From Nitrospiraceae bacterium (GTDB lineage: Bacteria > Nitrospirota > Thermodesulfovibrionia > Thermodesulfovibrionales > Dissulfurispiraceae): a DNA stretch of 7,099 nt. The stretch's first letter is position 1. Each line of letters starts with the position of its first letter. Under the pieces are notes generated by a model. That model was not told the origin of the DNA, ran no database searches, and saw only the letters and a program-made list of their open reading frames with translations. The translations under genes were made by a program, and so were the position numbers. Location of the stretch: NCBI GenBank assembly GCA_003170655.1, contig PMYY01000209.1, forward strand, positions 1 through 7,099. Reading direction: 5' to 3'. Below are positions 1 to 5,128 of this stretch, piece after piece.

Positions 1-915
1 GGTTCGGTCACTATCGTCCACCCAAATGAGGACGGAATACCGAACATTCAGACGGCAATATTAAGGAATATGAATGACGATATCCTTAATGACAGTGTTG
101 ACCTGTTCACTAACCCAAAAAGAAGGCATAAATTTTTCCAGGCAGCGCTCGTGCGATCTGCTCAATACATCAAAATGGTACAAGGGATATTCAAAGTGGC
201 GGGATTACCCGAACCTCTTGCATGGCTCCCATTAATAGAGAGTGAATACAGCCCATATGCAGTGTCCCAGGCATCTGCCGTGGGTATGTGGCAGTTTATG
301 GAAGGCACTGGGAAACGGTACGGGCTCCGTGTCGATAAGTACATAGACGAGCGCAGAGACCCTCGAAAGAGCACATTAGCCGCTGCAGCCTACCTAAAAG
401 ACCTGTATGAACAGATGAAAGACCTCTATCCATCAGATTCAGATGGCAAAAGATGGCGAGCTGTTCTTATGTCCTACAATGCCGGCGAAAACAAAATTAT
501 CAGGGTACAGCAGAAATGCGCTCTAACAGGTAAAGACCTTCTTAACAATAAAGAGATTCCTTTAGAGACTAAAAGATATCCCCATTTAATGATAGCCGCA
601 CTGACTATTAAGGATTCTCCGGAGGAGTACGGCTTTATAAGGGCAGAACAAACCAGCGAACCGGAATACAAAACATATATCATCAACCAAGGAAAAAAGA
701 AAGGTGCTGCCCTCTTGGATATCAACATATTCGCCAAGAAATGTCGCGTAAAGGTAAAAGAAATGCGAGAACTAAATCCCGCAATAACGGGAGATTGGCT
801 GCCACCTTACGAATATCAGCTTATTCTACCCGAACGGGCTGTCTTGCCCGTTATCGCCATGGAGACAAAATCAAATAAGAGACACCCAAAGGAAAAACAC
901 ATTAAAGGGCATTAA
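1..915 (+). CDS. MltD-like membrane-bound lytic murein transglycosylase, 5'-truncated by the window edge
   Basis: The reading frame is open from base 1 with no stop, so the gene starts outside the window; the first ATG at 70 is internal. The visible 304 residues carry a GH23 (SLT) domain, which cleaves the MurNAc-GlcNAc bond of peptidoglycan to give 1,6-anhydroMurNAc ends in the periplasm. Numbering from the edge, the catalytic glutamate is E80 in the block PLIESEYSP, followed by GMWQFM (95-100), YGL..D.YIDERRDP and the SYNAGE block (158-163), all hallmarks of the MltD family. Before this comes the usual lead-in helix (RS.QYI..V...F...GLPE.LAWLPL). After it, residues about 223-277 (Y-I-I-N-Q-G ... 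FAKK..V....M.ELNPAI ... LPP..Y.LILPE) resemble the degenerate LysM-like segment seen in MltD proteins. The tail is short and very basic. No further clear LysM repeats follow. The signal peptide or lipobox would lie upstream. Family is firm; the exact mltD orthology is not. Confidence 0.9.
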   Translation, partial: GSVTIVHPNEDGIPNIQTAILRNMNDDILNDSVDLFTNPKRRHKFFQAALVRSAQYIKMVQGIFKVAGLPEPLAWLPLIESEYSPYAVSQASAVGMWQFMEGTGKRYGLRVDKYIDERRDPRKSTLAAAAYLKDLYEQMKDLYPSDSDGKRWRAVLMSYNAGENKIIRVQQKCALTGKDLLNNKEIPLETKRYPHLMIAALTIKDSPEEYGFIRAEQTSEPEYKTYIINQGKKKGAALLDINIFAKKCRVKVKEMRELNPAITGDWLPPYEYQLILPERAVLPVIAMETKSNKRHPKEKHIKGH

Positions 916-1069
916 TCCTGTACTCGATAGGGTAAACGGTTTAAAGTCATTATCATAGAAAAACAGCCCGACAACAGCATTTTAGCCTAGTATGCGCGCT
1001 GACCGGGATGGGAGCATCACGGTAGACACCACGTATTCTCATTGTTAAAGGATTGTACGGTAAGAATAG

Positions 1070-1540
1070 ATGATGCGGTCAATAAGGCTGAATTGGAAGA
1101 GGGTACTTTATCTGACGGCGCTGGGTCTTGCAGTGTCGTGGTGTGTGGTTTTAGCGCAGACGACTTTTCCTATACTTGAGCTGCAGGTGGAGGGGCATCG
1201 CATTGATGCCGAGGTCGCGGCAACTGCTGATGTACGGGACTTCGGATTGATGTCCAGATATTCGCTGTCTGACGACCGCGGAATGCTCTTTGTTTTTCCT
1301 GATGCCCGTAAGCACTGCATGTGGATGAAAGACACGTTTATACCTCTGAGCGTCGCTTTCATAGACGACAACGGTAAAATCGTGAGCATTGCCGAAATGC
1401 AACCGCGCTCACTTGCATTTCACTGCGCGCCTGTTCCTGTCCGATATGCGCTTGAGATGAATAAAGCATGGTTTAGCAAGAGACGCATCGGTTGCGGTGC
1501 AAGCTTTATTGGATTAAACAACGCACCTCCGGGACTATAA
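1070..1540 (+). CDS. DUF192 family protein with N-terminal signal peptide or anchor
   Basis: A 156-residue protein. Residues 1-30 form a basic start (RSIRLNWKR) and a hydrophobic core ending VVLAQ, typical of a Sec signal peptide with likely cleavage after A29; no lipobox precedes C25. Residues about 36-148 match DUF192: the block D..DFGLMSRYSL, then GMLFVFPDA, H.CMWMKDTFIPLSVAFID..GKIVSI.EM.P, and the closing RYALEMNKAWF...IG.G. This small beta-rich family is mostly uncharacterised, exported or membrane-attached, so no specific reaction is assigned. A stop codon lies in frame just upstream (1067-1069), which limits the start to the tandem ATG codons at 1070 or 1073. Neither has a good Shine-Dalgarno; AAAGGA at 1047-1052 is too distant. 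The gene seems to stand alone between a 154-bp gap and a hairpin at its stop codon. The sequence resembles beta/gammaproteobacterial members, from memory only. Confidence 0.87.
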   Translation: MMRSIRLNWKRVLYLTALGLAVSWCVVLAQTTFPILELQVEGHRIDAEVAATADVRDFGLMSRYSLSDDRGMLFVFPDARKHCMWMKDTFIPLSVAFIDDNGKIVSIAEMQPRSLAFHCAPVPVRYALEMNKAWFSKRRIGCGASFIGLNNAPPGL

Positions 1541-1569
1541 TTTCGGGCTGTGACTTGAGCCGGAAATTA
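1538..1569 (+). terminator. imperfect stem-loop at the end of the DUF192 gene, possible terminator
   Basis: The arms TAATTTCGGGCT (1538-1549) and AGCCGGAAATTA (1558-1569) pair over 12 positions with one G-G mismatch around an 8-base loop. The left arm begins with the stop codon itself. No run of T follows on the plus strand (next bases ACGTCAATAA), so this may be a weak or Rho-assisted terminator, or only an mRNA 3'-end structure. Its placement between the DUF192 stop and the strong promoter at 1596 supports a transcription-unit boundary. Confidence 0.4.
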
Positions 1570-1571
1570 CG

Positions 1572-1595
1572 TCAATAAAATTTCAATAAAAATTC
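1572..1595 (+). promoter_or_regulatory. AT-rich UP-like tract with a short tandem repeat upstream of the rrf2-cydAB promoter
   Basis: Two near-identical copies of TCAATAAAATT / TCAATAAAAATT lie head to tail at 1572-1582 and 1583-1594, immediately upstream of the -35 box. With a start site near 1631 this covers about -59 to -37, which is where the alpha-subunit C-terminal domains of RNA polymerase contact UP elements. It could equally be a binding site for an activator. The position is seen; the function is inferred. Confidence 0.4.
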
Positions 1596-1624
1596 TTGAC
1601 AATCAATTCCAAACGGCGTATTAT
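1596..1624 (+). promoter_or_regulatory. sigma-70 type promoter of the Rrf2 regulator (probably the cydAB operon promoter)
   Basis: A perfect -35 hexamer TTGACA (1596-1601) is followed after exactly 17 bases by TATTAT (1619-1624), one mismatch from the TATAAT consensus. Predicted transcription starts near 1631, leaving only about 20 bases of leader before the ATG at 1652. No convincing promoter is visible in the 97 bp before cydA, so this is the best candidate for transcription of regulator, cydA and cydB together. Confidence 0.85.
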
Positions 1625-1625
1625 T

Positions 1626-1652
1626 TAATCAGGATAAAAATAGTCCTGATTA
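1626..1652 (+). promoter_or_regulatory. palindromic operator, probable Rrf2 autoregulation site
   Basis: Perfect 9-bp inverted arms TAATCAGGA (1626-1634) and TCCTGATTA (1644-1652) flank an AT-rich 9-bp spacer, giving a 27-bp dyad with half-site centres 18 bp apart. It starts right after the -10 box and ends on the A of the ATG. Bound protein would cover the transcription start and block initiation, as expected for an autorepressor. Dimeric Rrf2 proteins such as IscR bind long dyads of this general size with an AT-rich centre. Most of the left arm lies upstream of or at the predicted start, so a DNA operator is more likely than an RNA hairpin. The identity of the binding protein is inferred from adjacency. 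Confidence 0.75.
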
Positions 1653-2056
1653 TGGAAATCACTCGTCAAACAGATTATGCAATAAGATGTATTCTCTACC
1701 TTTCAGGGAAGCAGGATCAGCCAACTGTTGTTGACGAGATTGCACAGGAAATGTCCATTCCGAAGAGTTTTCTCTCCAAGATCGTTCAAAAGCTCAGCAG
1801 GGCCGCTATCCTGGAATCTTTCAGGGGCAGTAAGGGAGGGTTTAAGCTTGCCCGGAAGCCCGCTGAAATAAGTCTCCTTGACGTTATCGAGGCGATGCAG
1901 GGCACAGCTGCCGCTAATAAATGCGCCGTTGACAAGGCGCAATGCAATCTAAGTTGCACTTGTATCGTACACCCCGTCTGGATAGAGTTAAGAAAACAGA
2001 CTGAGGATTACTTGAGAGGGATCAATTTCGAAAACTTACACCCTAAGGCCTATTGA
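1652..2056 (+). CDS. Rrf2 family transcriptional regulator with IscR-like Fe-S cluster ligands
   Basis: A 134-residue Rrf2 protein. The N-terminal winged helix-turn-helix (about 1-80) shows the family signatures TRQTDYAIR..LYL, IPKSFLSKIVQKL (recognition helix) and the wing RGSKGGF.LAR, then the linker helix ISLLDVIEAMQG. A cysteine-rich segment holds C91, C98, C102 and C104 with H107. E. coli IscR uses C92, C98, C104 and H107 for its [2Fe-2S] cluster, so spacing and the histidine fit closely; cluster type (2Fe-2S or 4Fe-4S) and signal (O2, NO, iron or redox state) cannot be read from sequence. The C-terminal helix (about 108-125) would mediate dimerisation. It has its own strong promoter and an operator overlapping its start, and lies 97 bp upstream of cydA in the same direction, implying that it senses conditions for making the bd oxidase. 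No good Shine-Dalgarno precedes the ATG; AGGA at 1631-1634 is 17 bases away. The start is supported by the family-typical N-terminus MEITRQTDYA. Confidence 0.93.
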   Translation: MEITRQTDYAIRCILYLSGKQDQPTVVDEIAQEMSIPKSFLSKIVQKLSRAAILESFRGSKGGFKLARKPAEISLLDVIEAMQGTAAANKCAVDKAQCNLSCTCIVHPVWIELRKQTEDYLRGINFENLHPKAY

Positions 2057-2138
2057 GCTGTACAACATAGATAGTTTGGGTCGAGGATTCTTCAGGAGCA
2101 AATGTAGCAGTTGCAGATTATATGTCGAATATTTCCGC

Positions 2139-2149
2139 AAGGAGGAGGT
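2139..2149 (+). promoter_or_regulatory. strong ribosome binding site that fixes the cydA start
   Basis: The run AAGGAGGAGGT ends four bases before the ATG at 2154, an almost ideal Shine-Dalgarno. It shows that the longer in-frame ATG at 2076, which would add 26 residues with no resemblance to CydA, is not the start. Confidence 0.85.
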
Positions 2150-2153
2150 ATCA

Positions 2154-3506
2154 ATGGACGTAGTGATGTTAAGTAGACTTCAGTTTGCCGTGACTGCGGG
2201 GTTTCATTTCATCTTCGTGCCGCTTACCCTCGGACTCTCTCTTCTCGTAGCATTTATGGAGACCAAGTATGTGCGCACCGGAGACGAGATGTATTTAAGA
2301 ATGACAAAATTTTGGGGCAAGCTGTTTCTTATCAATTTCGCCCTAGGCATCGTCACTGGTATAACTCTGGAGTTTCAGTTCGGAATGAACTGGGCGGAAT
2401 ACTCCAAGTATGTTGGCGACATCTTTGGCGCACCTTTGGCCATTGAAGCTACCCTAGCATTTTTCCTCGAGTCGACATTTATCGGATTATGGATTTTCGG
2501 ATGGGACAAGATTTCGAAAAAGCTTCACGCAGCATCGATCTGGATAGTATCTATTGCGGCGAGCCTGTCGGCCCTCTGGATTCTTCTCGCAAACGGCTGG
2601 ATGCAGAAGCCCGTCGGCTATGTGCTCAGGAACGGAAGAGCTGAAATGGTAGATTTCGGTGCATTGGTAACTAACAGCTATGGATGGTCCAAATTTTTCC
2701 ATACTGTTTTAGCCGGTTATGTAGTCGCCGCATTCTTTGTAATGGGTATCTCCGCATATCATCTGCTGCGCAGAAACGAGATCTCGTTTTTCAAAGCTTC
2801 TTTTCGGATGGCCGCTACTTTCGGTCTCGTGACTTCGCTTCTTGTCTTTATTTCGGGTGATTTCCACGCTGTAGAGGTCTCCACGACACAGCCGACAAAG
2901 CTCGCCGCGATGGAGGCGTTGTGGGACACCCAGAGGGGAGCGCCTTATAATCTCCTTGCCTTTCCGGATGTGGAAAATGAAAGGAATTCAGTCGAGGCAA
3001 TCAGTATTCCCAAGGGGCTAAGCCTGCTTGCCTATCACGATGGAAACGCCGAGGTCAAGGGACTCAAGGACTTCCCGAAGGAGCTGAGGCCTCCGGTCAT
3101 GGCTACCTTTTTGAGCTTCAGGTCTATGGCGGCACTTGGGATGCTGTTCATGCTCCTCAGCCTGATCGCCTGGCTGCTGGCTCGCAAAGGCGTTCTAGAA
3201 TCATATCCGCTGTTCTTGAAAATCATGCTTTTTGCTATTCCTCTTCCCTATCTGGCGAACCAGGTGGGATGGATCGTGGCGGAAGTAGGGCGCCAGCCTT
3301 GGATAGTTTACGGTTTGTTGAAGACATCCGATGCTGTTTCGAAAGCAGTTACTCCGATGCAGGTTATAGGTTCACTGGTAGGGTTCACGCTCCTATACGG
3401 CTTTCTTGCAATCGTCGATATTTACCTTCTGACTAAAACTGCGAGGAAGGGTCCTGAAGATGAATCACCAATCGTTGTGAAAACGAATAAAATAGCGGGC
3501 AATTAG
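2154..3506 (+). CDS. cydA: cytochrome bd quinol oxidase subunit I
   Basis: CydA binds the three hemes of cytochrome bd (b558, b595, d), oxidises quinol at the outer membrane face and reduces O2 to water. The 450-residue protein starts MDVVMLSRLQFAVTAGFHFIF, matching E. coli CydA closely. Heme and proton-path residues are all visible: H18, E98 and E106 (GAPLAIE...FFLES), H183 (FFHTVLAGY), R323/M325 (FRSM) and E377 in VAEVGRQPW. The quinol-site signature TKLAAMEALW keeps K249 and E254, equivalents of E. coli K252 and E257. The loop between this signature and FRSM is much shorter than in E. coli (522 aa), so this is a short-Q-loop type. About nine hydrophobic membrane segments are apparent. The gene is 97 bp downstream of the Rrf2 gene, without a clear own promoter; its TAG stop overlaps the cydB ribosome binding site, so translation of the two subunits is probably coupled. 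No key residue is missing. Confidence 0.97.
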   Translation: MDVVMLSRLQFAVTAGFHFIFVPLTLGLSLLVAFMETKYVRTGDEMYLRMTKFWGKLFLINFALGIVTGITLEFQFGMNWAEYSKYVGDIFGAPLAIEATLAFFLESTFIGLWIFGWDKISKKLHAASIWIVSIAASLSALWILLANGWMQKPVGYVLRNGRAEMVDFGALVTNSYGWSKFFHTVLAGYVVAAFFVMGISAYHLLRRNEISFFKASFRMAATFGLVTSLLVFISGDFHAVEVSTTQPTKLAAMEALWDTQRGAPYNLLAFPDVENERNSVEAISIPKGLSLLAYHDGNAEVKGLKDFPKELRPPVMATFLSFRSMAALGMLFMLLSLIAWLLARKGVLESYPLFLKIMLFAIPLPYLANQVGWIVAEVGRQPWIVYGLLKTSDAVSKAVTPMQVIGSLVGFTLLYGFLAIVDIYLLTKTARKGPEDESPIVVKTNKIAGN

Positions 3507-3510
3507 GAGG
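3504..3510 (+). promoter_or_regulatory. cydB ribosome binding site overlapping the cydA stop codon
   Basis: TAGGAGG combines the cydA stop codon TAG (3504-3506) with an AGGAGG Shine-Dalgarno, six bases before the cydB ATG at 3517. This selects 3517 over the out-of-frame ATG at 3512 and suggests translational coupling of the two oxidase subunits. Confidence 0.8.
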
Positions 3511-3516
3511 CATGAC

Positions 3517-4542
3517 ATGGAATTTCAGATTATATGGTTCATTCTTTGGGCGGTATTATGGGCAGTCTATTTCATGCTGGACGGCTTTGATCTCGGAGTC
3601 GGCATGCTCCAGAAATTTCTCGGACGAAATGAGGCAGAGAGAGGCGCAATCATACGTACCATCGGGCCCGTTTGGGACGGCAATGAGGTCTGGCTTCTTA
3701 CCGCCGGAGGTGCCACTTTTGCCGCTTTCCCGACGACATATGCCCTTATGTTTAGCTATCTCTACACAGCGCTGCTGCTCATACTCTTTTCATTGATAGT
3801 GCGGGGCGTTTCTGTAGAGTTGAGGGGGAAGGAGGAGGGCGCAACCTGGCGCAGCAGATGGGAAACCGCTTTTTTGATATCAAGTTTTCTGCCCGCACTT
3901 CTTTTCGGAGTTGCCTTCGGTAATATATTCCAGGGTTTGCCTATGGATGCGGACGGATACCACGGAAATTTATTCACCCTGCTCAATCCCTATGGCTTGC
4001 TCACGGGGATTTTCTTTGTCCTGCTATTTCTTATGCACGGCGCCCTCTGGATCGGTGTCAAAACCACTGGAGATCTCAGCAAAAGAGCATCCGGCTTTGC
4101 CAACAAGGTGTGGTATCCCCTTCTTGTCGTGGCAGTGTTGTTTTTGATCCACACTAAATTTGCAACGAACCTTTATTCCAATTTCGTAGGAACGCCGGTA
4201 TTGTTTGTGATGCCTCTTCTGGCGGTACTTGCACTTTTGGGCATTAAAATATTTGCGGCCAAGGGTGCATTGCTCACAGCCTTTGCATCGTCATGCGTGA
4301 CGATACTTTCGGTAACCTTTACCGGTGTAATAGGGCTTTTCCCTAACCTCATTCCGTCCAGCATCGACCCGCGGTACAGCCTGACAATCTTCAACTCTTC
4401 ATCGAGTCCGTACACTCTGAAGATCATGACTGGAGTGGCTTTGGTATTTGTGCCTATTGTTATTGCTTATCAGGCTTGGAACTATAGGGTTTTCAGAAAG
4501 AAGATTGATCCGAATGAGATGGAGCAGGGGAAGGCATATTAA
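3517..4542 (+). CDS. cydB: cytochrome bd quinol oxidase subunit II
   Basis: CydB is the membrane partner of CydA; it is structurally related, stabilises the heme-bearing subunit and lines a proton path to heme d. The 341-residue product shows the diagnostic blocks: YFMLDGFDLGVGML (about 18-31), GPVWDGNEVWLLTAGGA (50-66, with D54 corresponding to the proton-channel aspartate of E. coli CydB), FAAFP, LPALLFGVAFGN...G.P, LLNPYGLLTG, GTPVLFVMPLL, GLFPNLIPSS and the closing LKIMTGVALVFVPIVIAYQAW. Eight or nine hydrophobic spans are evident. It is slightly shorter than E. coli CydB (379 aa) because of shorter loops. It lies ten bases after cydA and is followed at once by a strong hairpin, so it ends the operon. 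No small cydX/cydS-like frame is seen before the terminator, and cydCD maturation genes are not in the window. Confidence 0.97.
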   Translation: MEFQIIWFILWAVLWAVYFMLDGFDLGVGMLQKFLGRNEAERGAIIRTIGPVWDGNEVWLLTAGGATFAAFPTTYALMFSYLYTALLLILFSLIVRGVSVELRGKEEGATWRSRWETAFLISSFLPALLFGVAFGNIFQGLPMDADGYHGNLFTLLNPYGLLTGIFFVLLFLMHGALWIGVKTTGDLSKRASGFANKVWYPLLVVAVLFLIHTKFATNLYSNFVGTPVLFVMPLLAVLALLGIKIFAAKGALLTAFASSCVTILSVTFTGVIGLFPNLIPSSIDPRYSLTIFNSSSSPYTLKIMTGVALVFVPIVIAYQAWNYRVFRKKIDPNEMEQGKAY

Positions 4543-4544
4543 GC

Positions 4545-4590
4545 GATTTAACAGGGCGCGGCCATGTACCGTGCCCTGTTAAATTATTCT
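4545..4590 (+). terminator. Rho-independent terminator of the rrf2-cydAB operon
   Basis: The arms TTTAACAGGGCGCGG (4547-4561) and CCGTGCCCTGTTAAA (4569-4583) pair over 15 positions including one G-T wobble, around a 7-base loop; the core 11 bp are perfect, and A4546/T4584 extend the stem. The downstream tract TTATTCT is only moderately T-rich. The stem starts a few bases after the cydB stop codon, so it marks the end of the operon and separates it from the VanZ-like gene. Confidence 0.82.
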
Positions 4591-4657
4591 CTCCAAGCCT
4601 GAGATAAGAAATCAGATCAGCGACTGGCCTCCATAGTGCACGCATATCCTGGCTGAT

Positions 4658-5128
4658 GTGCTATATTTACAGATGCTCCGCGCTGTCAAGTATTGGTTTC
4701 CTGTTGCACTCTCGATGGGGTTTATCTTCTGGATGTCGAGCGGGACTTTTTCTTACGACAATACTTCACGTTTTATCGTGCCCGGTATCCATTTTCTCTT
4801 CCCAGAAATGCAGCAGACTGATGTGGAGCTGCTCCATGGATTGATCAGGAAGGCCGGTCATGTTACCGAGTATTTTATTCTCAGCTATCTCCTGTTTCGC
4901 GCCTTTCGAGGACAATCGACCAAGCGCTGGTCTCTACGTTGGGCTATTTCTGCCGCCGCGGTATCGGCTGTATATGCTTTCAGTGATGAGTTTCATCAAT
5001 ACTTTGTTTCTACACGGACGGCTTCTTTTATAGATGTCGGCATCGATGTGGCCGGGGGCATTATAGCGCAAATTGTGATCGCTTGTCGGCAGTTGGTGGT
5101 TTGTAGCAGGAGCTATTCCCGGCGTTAG
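4658..5128 (+). CDS. VanZ-like family membrane protein
   Basis: A small integral membrane protein of up to 156 residues. Blocks typical of the VanZ-like domain are present: an N-terminal hydrophobic span (WFPVALSMGFIFWMSS), RKAGHVTEYFILSYLLFRAF, then VYAFSDEFHQYFVSTRTASFIDVGIDVAGGIIAQ. The conserved charged and His residues of the family (K/H..EY, DE.HQ, R..S..D...D..G) are all intact. Four hydrophobic segments are apparent. VanZ itself gives low-level teicoplanin resistance in enterococci by an unclear mechanism; most homologues in other bacteria have no known role, so a resistance function is not claimed. The start is uncertain: GTG at 4658 or ATG at 4673 (150-residue product), neither with a clear Shine-Dalgarno. 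A TATATT at 4662-4667 would put a transcript start at the ATG, but no -35 box supports it. The terminator upstream implies a separate unit. The last four bases overlap the convergent kinase gene. Confidence 0.88.
   Translation: MLYLQMLRAVKYWFPVALSMGFIFWMSSGTFSYDNTSRFIVPGIHFLFPEMQQTDVELLHGLIRKAGHVTEYFILSYLLFRAFRGQSTKRWSLRWAISAAAVSAVYAFSDEFHQYFVSTRTASFIDVGIDVAGGIIAQIVIACRQLVVCSRSYSRR

Noticed and set aside
916..1069. Possible promoter or small RNA gene in the gap before the DUF192 gene
   Set aside because: TTGTTA at 1042-1047 has no properly spaced -10 box and no stable hairpin was found; I see nothing supportable.
2076..2153. In-frame 26-codon N-terminal extension of cydA starting at ATG 2076
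   Set aside because: The extension has no CydA resemblance, while the ATG at 2154 has an ideal Shine-Dalgarno and gives the canonical N-terminus.
2057..2153. Separate cydA promoter or second copy of the operator
   Set aside because: No pair of -35/-10 boxes with acceptable spacing and only an isolated TTCAGGA half-site-like string are present.
3512..3796. 94-codon open frame starting five bases before cydB
   Set aside because: It is a shadow frame inside cydB with no recognisable motif; the Shine-Dalgarno spacing and homology favour 3517.
4612..4657. ATCAGC...GCTGAT inverted repeat before the VanZ-like gene as a riboswitch or operator
   Set aside because: The arms are only six bases long with a loop of more than 30 bases and no supporting inner pairing, so chance is likely.
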